DNA of 64,000 bases. It comes from Desarmillaria ectypa. Its lineage: Eukaryota; Basidiomycota; Agaricomycetes; Agaricales; Physalacriaceae. The translations under genes and the position numbers were made by a program. Positions 1-14,272 of the stretch are shown here, in pieces. The notes beneath the pieces were generated by a model, which saw only the letters and a list, made by a program, of their open reading frames with translations, was not told the DNA's origin and made no database searches. The first letter of the stretch is position 1, and each line of letters begins with the position of its first letter. The DNA lies in assembly GCA_030407005.1 (NCBI GenBank), contig JAUDYN010000001.1, positions 2,294,001-2,358,000 of the forward strand, given 5' to 3'.

Positions 1-822
1 CGAGCTCTTCTTTGTCGATGTCAATCTCAAGTCAGGCATCTGCGTATCACCTCGCCCAGAGCGATCAAACAGTGCATCTAATGTCTCTTCGACCGACGTG
101 GTTTGTCCAGTCCCACACACAGGTTATGAACGCTAACCTTCGATTATTAGAATTTCGACATCGATGATATTTTCCTCCATCCACGTCGCCAATGTGTGCT
201 ACTTCTGACATCCCGTCGAGTCTTCATCCAGGATCTGTCATGGAATGCCTCTCTCTTTCTGGAGGTTTATGATACATCGTCTCTGGAAATGCCGGCTGTT
301 GAAGGGGAGTGGACTTTTCGGACCTTGAAAACCACAACAATTGCTTCCCTCAACCTCGTAGACATTCTGTGGAAAGATCATCAGATGATACGACTCATTG
401 ATTCCAACACCACTGCCTTCGAGGTGTTCTCTCGAGCTGTTGAACGAAACGAGAACGAATACGATGAAGTAGACGATGAAATCAAGCTTAAACTCTACAC
501 CTATCTCATTGACGAGGAAAGCTGGTCATTAGTCTCTGACAAACCCAGTATATCCATACTGGCCGAGGGGACCTTCACGTATCGACTCATCATCTCGAAA
601 GCTCCCTCAGGTCAATCCGCCATGTTCATGAATCTGTATGCGGAGAAGCATCGTGTATATATTCTCTATTCCCTGGCAATGGGAGACGGTCCCATCGATG
701 GCCTGAGAAGCCTACAACTCCCCGACAGCATTCGCTTGACATCGTCAGCATTGGCCTTCGATGATGTTTCTGGGACATTGGTTACTTATACAAGAGGTGA
801 TTTGCTAAGTATCCAGTATTAA
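1..822 (+). CDS. F-box-like protein, C-terminal part (5' end outside window)
   Basis: The left edge opens inside an exon whose frame runs from base 2. An intron of about 50 bases (donor near 110, acceptor AG just before 151) links it to a long open exon ending at the TAA at 820-822. The readable part is about 240 residues, rich in short beta-strand-like hydrophobic stretches (for example residues CVLLLTSRRVFIQDL), as in the C-terminal halves of Agaricomycete F-box proteins. No F-box is visible because the N-terminus lies outside. It converges on the gelsolin-type gene, with about 260 bases between stop codons. The family call rests on general resemblance only; it could be another beta-propeller-like protein. 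Confidence 0.5.
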
Positions 823-1081
823 TCGATCTTTAGTGCCGTAGGGCGATACCCGAAATGCCAAGGACTACACATGCTTTCATATTGCATACTGCTTCTTATT
901 TTAGTACTAGACGAGTCTTGCGTATTGGGGAGGCTAATGAGTCCTTGGATATTCCTTTTCAGCTAGCTGACTATATATTCAAAAAAATAACAGGATGAGT
1001 GGGCTACGTAGTACTATATACACAAAGAATTTCCTAGTTCCATAGCATAGCATAAATAATTTCCATCGCGTCATTATGGTA

Positions 1082-4000
1082 CTAGTGATGAATCGATGCC
1101 GAGAGGTAACATTGTTGTATTGCTGAGGGCAACTTTTTGCCATGACTTCGTTTGAAGCTTAATGTACAATCAGACAAAGATAACAAGGACCGTGTACTCG
1201 TACGCACATGCTCTAGGGCTTCATCCACAGACAACAAGTTCATATGGTCCGGTATATTGTTTTCGTTCTGTCAATTGGAGTTAGGGAAAGTTAATAGCCA
1301 AATCATAGAAATACTGACGAATCTTGCTTCATCTAAATCTCGGAAGTGTAAATGAAGATCCAAGGGGATTTGAGAAGGGAGGATCAAGACGTGTACTGTC
1401 GGCTGGTAAGGACGATCATCAGCAACCAGTTGCGCTAACGACTGCATATAGGGACCTGGTCAGGGACACGAATTTGCCATAAAAGAACTACACACTTGGG
1501 CGACAGAGATTGCCAGCCTGATGTTATGTCTTTGTGTGCGTGCATCTTGTCCAACCAGCACGAAGAGTTCCCAGACGCAATCAACTACAAATACCGAAGT
1601 TTTCGGGGACTGCTGTGTGAAGGAAGATATTCTCGAAACCTAAGCAATGATCAGATAAGCCGTCACATAAATGACGGAAAAAAGCTTTACCGCATCTTCA
1701 CCTCGGGTAGCATTGACATGCCAGATCCTAGGATCGATATGAGAAGCGGAGCTCCTCCACTTCCAGTAGTCAGCTTGAGCGTAGTCATCCTCTCCGAGTA
1801 TCATCCAAAACATATCGTCATCATCGCCTTCACTGTTGGAAAGTTCTACAACATTCGATCCCAGGGTTTTCGCATACCGCATTGCTGCCTGGCGCTCTCT
1901 GGCAAGTGAACCGCAACCATGCCAAACATAGATAGTTCCGAGAACTGAGACGCAATAACTAAATCCAGAACACAGATTTCTGATACTCTTTGTGATCAAA
2001 TTAAGTAGACATAGAACTATTTGAAAGACGAAGACGACGTACCAGATCAAGTTCATCAATGATAATCCCATCGCCATTCTGACGGACAACATGCATGGTG
2101 GTATTCTCTGCAGTCCAATGAGCCCTACTTCCCTAGACGACAATTAGGCATTGCGATCCAAGTACTTAGAAATAGTTTACTTGTCTGATAGCTAATTGAT
2201 TTTCCAGTACTCGTAGAAGCTCTGCAGGCTCTGCATATTGAGGAATAACGATCTGCATAGACGAGGAACATCAACGAAGTAGTATCGTTACGAGATGAAG
2301 AACCTACGTAGTTGGATCCATAGCGAGACGCAAGCTCCTTCAGTTTCTGTTCTTCTTTTTCTTTAAGCTGACTTGCTTTCCCCTGCCAAGCCCAAACTGT
2401 TGTCGATGCAAGCCCACTTGACTTAGATTTAGAGCGATGGACAATTGCAAGGACCTCAGTATCGTAAAATACATTGAGATCTGGAGTTATGGCAGTCGCA
2501 GAACAACCTGATATGATTAAAACGTCGACAGATATCGTGCTAACGCTTCGATCCTGGCAGGTTGGCGATGATTTCGCGACCAATCGACCGATGTCGACAT
2601 GGGGGAGCGGCTCGTCAGTATAGTCTGCGTCGAAATTTGAAAAGATTCATTGAGAGAATGAATGTTCACGTACGAAACTGTACAATATCATTTGGGATAT
2701 CGTTTAGGCGCGACTCGTCTTCATTGCTGATACGGGCATCAAATCTTCCTTCCGACCCTACGACTTGTTCAACAACACCCCGTGAAAGAGTTCCCGCAGG
2801 CGAAGAAGTTGGCGTCACTTCTTCTTTTAAAGGAGGCATTGCAATGACTGAGTATCTTTCATAACTTGATCTACGCTTTTCCGCTGGGGAAATGGGTTGA
2901 GGACTCAGCCTCGAGTGCACACTCGACGAAGGTCGTTCATATATCTCGGCGGAGAGAAGAGACACCGGTGTTTCAGATTCAGCAACGGAAGTACTCTCGT
3001 TGAAGGCTTGAGCGACATCCATAACCGTAGGCCTATTCCCAGAAATAGGAATGCGTGAATGTCGAGAGGGTCCGGGCGAATCGGGGCTGCTGGGTGACAG
3101 TGAAGGAATCGAGACAGTAGTTAATGCAGGTCCTAAATACGTCAAATCTTCATTGGGGGAACAAGGTGATGGAAGGCTTGGCTTAGCATCGATGCTGACT
3201 TCTGTAGGCGCCAGGCCTGGTAAAGCTTTCCGATCCACCATCCTTTTGACTGGCTCCGGTGCTGAAGGGGTGCGAAAGGCCGCTTTGACGCCAATGACGT
3301 TGACGCTGGTCCAGCGATCTGTGACTCGCGAGCCATCAGTAGAGCGTTCTCTTGGAGAAACAGGACGCCCTTTGGTCTCAGGTAATACATTGGGTACATC
3401 TAGTCCCGACTTGTCGATGGGCCACAGAGACGCACTGGTTACTGAAGAATTTGCACTAGGTGCTACTTCTGTAAGACTCGAAGGCTCTTCAATTGATACT
3501 CTAGGTTCTGACGATTTGGCTTTCCGCGGCTTCTTTGCTCTTTCCTTCGTTGGCTGTAAACCAAAAAGAATAGAATGTGCAATGCGTGAATTATAGAGTG
3601 AATATTGAAGATCCACGTGAACATATAACAAGTAAAACAGATAGAAAAGTAAACACCGTAAGCAACACCCGACGCAATTATTACCAAAATGAACGCACAT
3701 GAACCAGAGGCTTGCTGGACAACGCTGATGCCTCCCTGCTCCCAGTACGATGCACTCCAAGTTCATCGACAGCGGGAAAAGAAACGGACTTGTCATCCGT
3801 TGAGGAAGGCTGAAATATCATCATGGTAGTGGCAGAACCTACTCCCGGTGTGCCTAAACCAGGTGTACCTTTTCGAGGAGGGTCAACTCGTGCAGGAGAA
3901 GATGTAGGGGTACGTAAAGAGGGGAGAGAAGGCACAGGTCTGAGCTCCCTAGGTTCGAATCCTCCCATCGTTGTCTCTGTAGGACCCACCGTACGTGCTT

Positions 4001-5647
4001 TCCGCATGGGGGGAGCTTGGGGTGACGAGGAAGGTGACATGGCTCTGATGTTCTCAGGCTGCCACCGGTCAAGAACTGACGCCTTCCGGCCGCTTCCTGT
4101 ACGATGAGCCTCAAGGGGTGGGGGAGAGCTAGAACCTCCAAGGTGTTTGCTAGCATTCACCATGTTCTGCACAAAACCCCGCCCCTGCAGCCTGCTTATG
4201 CTTGGGGTAGGATCTTTCGGAGCAGGCGCCTTTAAGAATGCAGGAGACGGGCTCGAAGATGCAAGTATCTGTGGCCCCAACGACGGACGAGGAGTTGGTT
4301 GGATCGGTCGGGCCAATGACGGCATGGTAACCGAGGCGGCCCTCGCGGAAGGGGAAGAGGGCGTGGAGAGTCGGCCTGTTGCATAAGGGCAGAGTGGAGG
4401 AGAAGATGGCATATGTGAGGGAGTGCTCAATGATTTCTCTGGTATTGGTGTGTTCGAGGACGGAGCGGGAGAGATGGAGCTCAAAGAGGCACGAGCTCTC
4501 GCGACGTGTGAGGGACCAGAGGGCGTACTCATTGTACGGTCCCTACTTCCAGTTTTCTGGGGGGACACAGACCGTTCCCGTTCCTGCATCTGCTCCACCT
4601 GGAACTTCACGTTATTGGTAGAACGAGACGATGTACTTATCGTGCGATCTCGACTCCCGGTCTTCTGGGGCGACACGGAACGTTCTTTTTCGTGGGCTTG
4701 TTCCACCTTGAACTTCACACTAGCGGCAGATTGGGACGGGGTGCTGACTGTACGAACTCGCATTGCAGATTTCTGAGGTGACACAGAACGCTCCCTTTCC
4801 TGTGCGCGCTCGACTTGATACTTCACAGTATTTGCAGGACGAGACGGTGTGCTTATCGTACGGTCTCTGCTTCCGGTCTTTTGAGGGGATATAGAACGTT
4901 CCCTTTCATTGACATGGGATGCCGCAGACGGGGTGCTGGGCCTCCGTGTTCGCGTGTCACTGGGGGCGACAGATCGCTGCGAACTCTTCCCACCATGCAC
5001 CATGCCAGGCATGGCGACTCCGCCACTCCCGAACACTGGATGGGGGGCATCAATCTTGGACCGTTGTTCAAACTGCGTCAGGTCGTGTACATCCTGTTGA
5101 GGCGCATGTTTATTGAGCCTAGGACCAGTGGCACGTCCACCCATAAAAGCGGCCAAAGAAATTGGCTCGGCTCTGTGAGCGGAAGAAGGAAATGGCTGTT
5201 TGGATGAAGAGGGAGAGTGAACGGGTTCTTCATGAATTGGGGTTCCACTGCCCATGAGTTTGCGCAGAGTAGCAACCTGACCCTGCTGGCGCTCAGAAAT
5301 TGATTTCGCGTCATCGATGTCAGACGGAGTGCTGTCCTTCAGAGATGCAATATAGTCCTGATTCTTGGCTAAAAGGAAGATTGAGTTCATTATCGTCATT
5401 CAAGGAGGAGGGAAGTACCCAAATCCGTGCTGTTATGGCGACTGCCGTAGCCAGTGCCCCTACTTCTCCGTTGCCTTGCTAGTCGTGACGCAGCGATCTC
5501 CTGCTCGAGCTTCCTCTGTTCCGCCTCTTCATCTGCATCTACTTGCTGCTGCATGGCCTTGATTTTGCTCGCCCATTCCGCTAAGCCATCTTCTGGCTTG
5601 GGCATATCGCCAGAGCGAAACCGGGATATATTTGAGGTCGAGGTCAT
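1082..5647 (-). CDS. DUF4045-type protein with C-terminal gelsolin/villin repeats
   Basis: Multi-exon gene. ATG at 5647 starts a segment with GLAEWASKIKAMQQQVDADE, the conserved start of fungal DUF4045/gelsolin proteins. The long second exon (5368 to about 3700) is Ser/Pro/Arg-rich and low-complexity and holds four tandem 36-residue repeats. After an exon of similar composition (to about 2670), gelsolin-like repeats follow: FYDTEVLAIVHRSK..VWAWQGK (exon near 2630-2316), ENTTMHVVRQNGDGIIIDEL (2143 down) and TIYVWHGCGSLARERQAAM (near 1900). A last repeat (WELFVLVG) ends in a tail with stop at 1082-1084. Small exons near 2236-2192 and 1630-1240 are needed to complete the repeats. Gelsolin repeats bind and remodel actin. 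The N-terminal half is probably disordered and carries many SP/TP sites. An ATG upstream of 5647 was not found in frame. Confidence 0.85.
4500..4925 (-). repeat. Four in-frame 108-base coding repeats in the gelsolin-type gene
   Basis: Four tandem copies of about 108-111 bases encode a 36-residue unit built around ERERSVSPQKTGSRDRTIST, followed by a less conserved VKFQVEQ segment. Copy starts are visible near 4905, 4790, 4680 and 4575, each with a GAACGTTC-like core on the plus strand. The copies differ at several positions in both DNA and protein, so they are not a recent expansion. Each carries an SPQK site, a possible proline-directed kinase target. Confidence 0.85.
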
Positions 5648-5873
5648 CAACGTGTATGTGCGAGCGAGAAATCGAGGTGGTGGTGGCGAGGCGTGATTCC
5701 GGTGAACCTTCCTTGCGGCACGTGGCAAATTTCAAAAACTAGGGAAATGCCGGTATATCGTCGAGAGACTACAAAGCTTCGGTTTACGGCTTGCTTACGG
5801 CCGCTGCTTCAAGGTTAAAATTAAATCGTTTAGGGTGAATAACTTAATTCAACTTAAAAGCACAACGTTATAG

Positions 5874-6838
5874 CTAACCTAGCAATATAAAGGTAGCAGC
5901 AACCCCCGCCAACATCAGCGCCCCACCTAATCCCTGGGAGATTCCCGAGTTTGCCTGCTCAGTAGCTGTGAACACGCCACTAACAGCGGTCTGCGACACG
6001 TTTTCCGGGGCACTTCCATCTATAAGAAACACGTCTAAAGTGAGTCTTTGGTCTGCATGGATAACGTCTTCGTACTAACCAATAAACGAATCTCCACAGA
6101 GTTGAGTAGCGTCACTATCAATGCGTGAGACAACGTCAGGGAAAGCTTCTCTAGCCAGTGTAAATCCCTCCTTAATGCAACTGGTGCATGCTAGGTTTTC
6201 CACGCCCGACTGTATGAGCTTCTGCGCGTCATCGGTGATATTGAAGAAGCTCAAGTCATCAAGCGTGAGCTGTCCAATCACGGTTTCGAGATCCGACAAA
6301 GTCTTTGTCGCACAAAATTCGTTGGAAGAAGTACTAGACAAAGCTTGTCAGATTATTCCAACGCGACGCATTTATTTCAAAGGGAACATACTCAAACAAA
6401 CAAGCGATGTTTCTCGCGGTTGGATACGTCTGTTTCACGGCGTTGAGGACAATGTCTTTAACATTCAATGGTGCTCCAACACTAGCGAGCTCTTGGCTAC
6501 ATCCTGTAGTGACGTTCGTCACCATCGCCTCGATTGATTTGTCCGTGCATGATCCTTGGGAGCAGAGGCCCGAGAGCCAGTTATTTATGGTATCAGGTAT
6601 CGACCTCTGCGTGCCAACAACAAAGGAGAGGAGCGCCGACGGGTTCATACATGCCGAATCAGGAGATGTCAGCAAGGCTTTCAACGAATCCGTGCAGTTT
6701 GACGTTAGTGACAACCTACAGTATAGATATATCTTGGTCATCGCTTCCCTTTGACATTCAAAAGAGTACTCACGACTGAGCAGAAACCATCCCAGCACCG
6801 ACAACGGCGAGGAGAACAAAGTCTGTACGACCAAGCAT
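5874..6838 (-). CDS. Secreted Cys-rich protein with probable GPI signal (paralog A)
   Basis: ATG at 6838 opens a signal peptide (MLGRTDFVLLAVVGAG..) that ends at a GTGAGT donor, a typical first-exon border for fungal secreted proteins. The mature part has paired cysteines (SGLCSQGSC, VTTGCSQEL, NEFCAT, NLACTSCIKEGF, TQLCGDSF). The last exon (from about 6010) ends in a Ser/Thr/Asn stretch and a hydrophobic tail (LMLAGVAATFILLG) with stop at 5874-5876, which suggests a GPI anchor or C-terminal membrane helix. About four exons. The next gene upstream on the same strand is a clear paralog with the same cysteine pattern. Function is unknown; families of this kind are widespread in Agaricomycetes and probably extracellular. 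Confidence 0.75.
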
Positions 6839-7352
6839 ACAGTAGAAAACAATGAAGGTGGCAGGGAAAAAGAGGGCGAAATCGCTGAAGAATAAATGGC
6901 AAAGTCAAAGAGCGAATCGCAAGAGATAGAAGGAAAAAGAAAGACTGGCTGTCCAAGGGCGTCTCGGGCAATCTTATATGTCGATACCGTGTGCCTTCTA
7001 ACCTCTTCCAACTTTTCGGTTTGATGATCGTGCGTTACCTAACAACGAATATACCACGGACAAATCAAAGGCGATGCTGGTTGCCTACCAGCGACTATGA
7101 TCAGCCAATGACATTACTAGGCTTGAGTACCAGTGCTACTGCAGGGGGGCAGTTGTCCATTCGTGATATTCGCTCCAAGTCAATGCTCCCATTTAGGGCG
7201 ACGTGCGACACCTTTCCGAACCAGTACGTCGTGACTGCCGTGTCCCGTTGCTGATCCTATCAGTCAAACAAATATCTTTATATAAAAACCTCAGTACAAA
7301 TGTTCACAATTTTGATTGGAATCTCTTGCGCATCGCATCCCCTTTCCCGCAC

Positions 7353-8292
7353 TTATGCAAGCATTATCGCCGTAAGGATAGCAAAGCTTGTGCCTATTGT
7401 CAGAACAATTTGCAGAGCATATGTCGGAGCTCCACTGCTCTGACTGAAGGCCAAGCCTTCCTGAGCAGCTTCAGTGATCCCGGAAGGAGAAGAGCCGTCT
7501 GGAGAAATTTAAATGTTATTCGTGGGGATCAAGGCAAAAATATGCGCTCACCAGTGAAGCTCTCTCCACACTGGCTTTGGATGGATTCCGTTCCGTTGTT
7601 GGCCAGATCAGGGTCTGCATCTTTCAAGATATTGTAAGCCGCTTTCGCACAATTCGAGCAAGTGACGTTGTTTGGAAGGCTACTGAAGCCAGATTGTTCT
7701 CCGACCAAGGATACGATGCGATTAACGCTGAGGGTACCGACAGAGCTCTCGATGACTCTGAGAGTTTCAGTAACGCAATACGTATTGGAACTATTTTGAA
7801 GCAGTCAGCAACAAAATGTATATCAGAGCATCAAATACTTGCTCTTGTAAACATAGTATCCTTCGGACGGTGGGATATGCTTCTTGAGCCGTCACAATAT
7901 TTTGCTTTGTCTGGCTCGTGTCAAAACCGATGGTACTTAATTCTGTGCCGCAACCCGAAGTAAGATTCCCCACTACTGCAGCGATGGTATCGTTGCTACA
8001 AGATCCGACCGAGCAAACATTGGATACCCATGTATTGATGGGGCCTACGATTGAGGCGTCCGCATTTCCGAAAAGAGGAATCAGCGATGACAGGCTAAGG
8101 CAGATCGAAGCCTCTGGATCCGCAGACACTACAGACAATGCAGCAACACAGCCCGAGGATAGTCTGACGATGCGCGCAAAAGCCATTGAGACTGAAATTC
8201 TAATAATGGATGTAAATTTTGACTTACTGTGCTGATACAAGGGTGGCTCCCAGCGCAGCAGAGGCAGAAAGCACAGCTAAAAAAGAGAACAT
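7353..8292 (-). CDS. Secreted Cys-rich protein with probable GPI signal (paralog B)
   Basis: Same architecture and orientation as paralog A. The signal peptide starts at ATG 8292 (MFSFLAVLSASAALGATLVS) and is cut by a GTAAG donor. The body carries SNVCSVGSCSND, LTSGCGTEL, RRILCLQEQ, TYCVTETL, VTCSNCAKAAYNI and QSQCGESF. The last exon starts near 7498 and ends in a hydrophobic tail with stop at 7353-7355. The cysteines and the order of the helix-like segments match paralog A nearly one for one, while most other residues differ, so this is an old tandem duplication. Predicted outside the cell or on its surface; substrate unknown. Confidence 0.75.
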
Positions 8293-8668
8293 GGCAGCGC
8301 TGTCCAAGGTCGACCGTGCTTCTACATCAACGATTGTTCCTTATATGCATAAGCCGCATCTTCATGTGGCTATGGGCGTGTGAGTGTAGCAGCTGCAGAG
8401 CAAAAAATGGGACCAGAATGCCGCGAAAGGCAACCAAGTAGCTCGGGAAGGGGCTAAGCAATGATTAATCGAGTGTGATAGCCCAAGTATACGAAGGGCG
8501 CAGCAGTAATTAATTGAACATCAGAGTACTTACCAAGATTTTTGTCGGCGGCAGGCACCGGACGTTGCCGTCCGAGTCGATATACCGAGTGACAACTAGG
8601 GTATGTCTGCTGCTTGTACGGCTACGTCGTCGCTTATTTTGCCTACAGTGCTGCACTCAGTACCGAAG
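8293..8668. promoter_or_regulatory. Shared intergenic region between divergent genes
   Basis: About 375 bases separate the start codon of secreted paralog B (minus strand) from that of the coiled-coil protein (plus strand). It must hold both promoters. No clear TATA box, repeat or motif was recognised. Confidence 0.4.
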
Positions 8669-9983
8669 ATGTCTTTCATTCAGCCGGCACCGTCAAGCGA
8701 TCTCCAGAATATCCCTTCACTGGGCGCCCTAGCGCGTTCAACGGCCCTTGCAAGGAGGCAGAGACGTCGCAGCGAGGCTACGACCGCTCCCTTGACCTCT
8801 TCAACGAATATACTCAGTTCTGATAGCTCTCTTCTCTTTGATACCAACGGACCACTCTACGCCACGAATGGCGCGTCACAATCCAAGATCCTTCAACCAA
8901 TACGTGAAAGAACTACGTTTGCTTGTCAAAATGCTATATCACCTCTCTCCTTCCATGTATCTTCCAAGCAGGATTCCGTATTCATCGCACCTTTGTCATC
9001 CCTATCTACGAACACAGAACCAGCCAATACTCGCATTACGATGTTGCTCTGTGACCAAGTCTTTACCTATAACTTGCAATGTCTGGAGCCTGATCCGAGG
9101 GAAATTATCGAGCTGCTGAAAGTTACCGCTAGCGACAAGGGCAACTGGGTGCTTGTCGGTGCCCACTATCGACGTATTGGGAATCCGCTAGCAGCTATCA
9201 CAGTGATTACCACCATGTTAAAAGGTATTCATCATGGTGTTCGTTAATTTTGACGCGTTACTAATTAGTTTCATACCTTTAGAAATGACCAGAATTCAGG
9301 TTCCCGATGCCGATCTCAAGCCTGCATTCCTCTTCCTTGCTAGCTGCGAAACCGAACTTGGTAAACGGATGAAACAACAAGAGGATGCCGTTAGTGCTGC
9401 TCAACATTTCCAGAACGCTCAGAAGTGGCTGCAGAAGGTGTATGGCACCTTTTCAGACACTAGCAACGAGACGATAGAATCATCAAAGCCGCCCGTACAC
9501 GTTGCGTGCCAATCGGTATCTCAGTGCCAATCGAAGCCACATTCTCCACCAAAGAATACAAAGAATAAACCTCATAATCATTTCCTCTCCGATCCTCGCC
9601 AACACGCGAAATTGCCTTCGAGGCCACCAGGCCCTCATCAAAAGATCTTAGAACGAGAAATTGATTCTCTCAGAGACCGGCAGGCAGTGCAGGCTAGTAT
9701 TCTTTCTGAAGTTCGCTCCTGTAAGCGGCAGTTGGAAGATGATATCATCTATGAACGGGACACTCGACGGCGCATGGAACGAGAGCTTGATGCCGTTCGA
9801 AGGGAAAGGGATTCAGCAAGGCGGTCCGAAGCGTATGCTGTGGAACAGATGATGAAAGAAACAGAGACTCGACGAAGGATGGAAGAAATCGTGGACAGAG
9901 AGAAGCAGCTGAGGCGAGAAACGGAAGGAAGGTTATGCATCTCAGAGCAAAGTCACTCGAACCTTGCCCTACTAGATGCATAA
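8669..9983 (+). CDS. Conserved-type protein with helical N-half and Arg/Glu-rich coiled coil
   Basis: Two exons, 8669-9224 and 9283-9983, joined over a 58-base intron (GTATTC..TTTAG). The ATG at 8669 follows closed frames and gives MSFIQPAPSSDLQ. The first 100 residues are Ser/Thr-rich. A middle segment (WVLVGAHYRRIGNPLAAI, then PAFLFLASCETELGKRM..HFQNAQKWLQKVYG) resembles TPR-like helical pairs. After a Pro/Ser/Lys spacer the last 110 residues form a highly charged coiled coil (EREIDSLRDRQAVQASILSE onward, rich in RRMERE). No enzyme motif is visible. A scaffold or adaptor role is possible. I do not recognise the family. Confidence 0.7.
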
Positions 9984-10326
9984 CGGGTGCGGTGCGTCTG
10001 TCATTTCATTTTGCATTTTATAGAGAATGCACGATTCGAACTTTGCATGTTATTCGGTACTGTAGCATTCCGTAAAGCAATGACACCGATCCTGTATACG
10101 TACCGCTCGCTGATTGCCCACAAATACCATTAGCATTGACTAGACACTGTCCCAGAACAATCCAATTCAGAAACTGTACAGTTACCGGCAAGTTCCGAAA
10201 CGCTACCGTGCAAACTCTAATGTTGTAACTAGGTACAAACAAAGTCGTGACGCCTGAACCGTGAATTTGGTGTTATTCGACCTCAAAAGTTTCGCCGACC
10301 TTCCTCAAGACTTTCTCTCTTCGAAC
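9984..10326. promoter_or_regulatory. Intergenic region upstream of RPS5
   Basis: About 340 bases between the stop of the coiled-coil protein and the RPS5 start codon. It should hold the RPS5 promoter. A short minus-strand open frame here has no family resemblance and is not called. No specific motif was recognised. Confidence 0.35.
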
Positions 10327-12414
<2,088 letters not shown>

Positions 12415-14272
12415 CTACCGCGACATGGACGGAGTGTGGCCATGGGGCGTTGAACCGGGACGAGACCCTGCTTTGCCGGCTTTGTTCCCGCCCTCTATCG
12501 GATCCTCCGGCCTGGGCTTTGGCACAACACCAGCCAAGCCCTTGTACCCATACGGTCTGCCGAACTCCCTCAACATTGCTTGCCCCATTAGACATACCCA
12601 CCCAAGTCCCTCTCCGCTAAGACCCTGCCCTGGCCAATAAAGTTCACCTTCGTCATCTTCGATGTCGGGCTCATGCTCGTCCATAAAGGAGAGAGTAGAA
12701 CAGGCCATCCGAGCGAATGTTTTGGGGAAATGACGAGCAATTATGGGGAGTGTGAGAGTTTGCTCAGCCATCTTTAAAGAAGCTACAGCCGTACTTATGT
12801 TCGAGAAGTGATCTTTCAGCGAGCCAATCAAATGTGTTCCCATCGGTACCGTCACGCTGTTCGCCGCGGTTGCTACATGTGCCGGTGTCTGGCCGTTATG
12901 ATAACGAGAGGGTATGATTCGAGGATGTGGCGCTGGCGCGACCACAACTGGTGCAGGTGGTGGCGCTGCTGAGGAGGCGATAGAAGAAGATCGACCGTTG
13001 GGATTGGGGGTACCATCGTCCCGATTAGTAGGCGTAGAGTTTGCGCTATTTGCAGGTGCTATGCTCGCTGGTGAAGGTAGCATTTGAGGGGTAGCTTGCT
13101 TCTGCGTATTGACCCCGAGTAGAGACGGGTTGGCACCCTTGGGTATACTCTCTGCTTGATTAATAGCGCTCTCGACTTCTTTCCTAGCAACGTCAACGGC
13201 CTGGGCCAGCTCTATATCAAGCAGCCGGGGCGAATACGCCACTTTACGTGCGTTAATGAAGCCTTCAATCATGAAGCTATGAACCGCGTCAAGAACCGGA
13301 GGGGTTGAGCACGACAACGTTGGAGCTTACATTAGTCCGAGAAGAGCCTTTTCTCCATCATTTGACGCTTCTTCGGTTTGCCACTTTTGCTTGCACCAAC
13401 TCAAAAAAGCGGTAATGGTGGTCCAAGAATCCACAATGCAGCTGCGTTTGTTGTAATCCTTGTTCCACAAGGAATAGGTGAAACAGATGAGGGCATCCAC
13501 AAGCTCGAGTCTCGCGATGAGACCGCCATATTTGTGGTAAGGGGAATTAAGCGGCGGAGGATTGGGGAGCGGTCGGTATTCTCTATGTGATGAAGGATAT
13601 GTAGACCAGAAACGTGCATCGCCAGAATACTTGAGTTGGCGGCCGGCATTGTGGTACTTGTCGTGTAATTGGTCAAAGTGCCTTGTGTATGGCCTGCCCC
13701 GCTTGGGTCGGCGGACCGGCATGAAACTCGAGACTACATTAACAGCCTCGGTAGAGGACGGCGGTGGTGGCGGGGGCAAAGGAAGATCCTCACGCACTTC
13801 GCCATCTTCACACGGCTCCGAGCGGGCGGCGGGATCGACTGGAGGCAAGGGGTTGGATGAACGGTGGGCCGCCGGTGGCTGGGTCGAGTTCGCGGCGCGA
13901 GGCGGTTGAGGATAGGAGCGGCTGGAGACTGAGCTCGTTCTAGGACGTTTGGACGGCTCTTGGGCGAGCGACGGGTCTGGCTTGCGCTTAGAGCCTGGAG
14001 CAGGCGATGACGCCCGGGAAGCTGGTGGCGACGGTGGCAGTGTAGGCGCTAACGGCGTAGCCAAGTCTCCAATTCCCTGCAGTGAAAAAAGAGAAGATCA
14101 GTCTGCAGCCTCCCCACAGGAAAGTTAACCGACCTCGAGGTACCGTAGCAGTTGCTGTTTCGACCATCTACTGCAATACAATGTCCATCAGATATCTCTC
14201 AGCAGAATGAAGCCAGGCTGTATACCGTTTCTGCGGGTGGGGGCGCTGTGCGATAGAGGCAGAGTGCGCCAT
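12415..14272 (-). CDS. Proline/serine-rich protein of unknown function
   Basis: Exons: ATG at 14272 (MAHSASIAQRPHPQKR), a 12-codon exon with RWSKQQLLRYLE, a long exon to about 13327 and a last exon from about 13276 to the stop at 12415. The first 120 residues are Pro/Ser/Arg-rich with possible nuclear localisation runs (GSKRKPDP, PSKRPRT). A folded part follows (RPYTRHFDQLHDKYHNAGRQ..VDALICFTYSLWNKDYNKRS..WTTITAFLSWCKQKW, then MIEGFINARKVAYSPRLLDI). After a low-complexity spacer comes a second conserved-looking block (GTHLIGSLKDHFSNISTAV..HFPKTFARMACSTLSFMDEH..LSGEGLGWVCLMGQAMLREF). A nuclear role is suggested by composition only; I do not recognise the family. Confidence 0.75.

Noticed and set aside
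3951..3962. GGTTCGAATCC sequence like a tRNA B box
   Set aside because: It is coding sequence of the gelsolin-type gene (antisense of GGFEPRE). No A box, acceptor stem or anticodon arm can be drawn around it.
4500..4925. Regular 108-base repeats considered as a CRISPR array or satellite
   Set aside because: The copies keep one reading frame, diverge mostly at third positions and conservative sites, and lie inside an exon of a eukaryotic gene.
3823..5207. Several plus-strand open frames of 60-130 codons
   Set aside because: They are antisense shadows of the repetitive, high-GC coding exon of the gelsolin-type protein.
10018..10242. Minus-strand open frame in front of RPS5
   Set aside because: Short, no family match, and it would occupy the RPS5 promoter.
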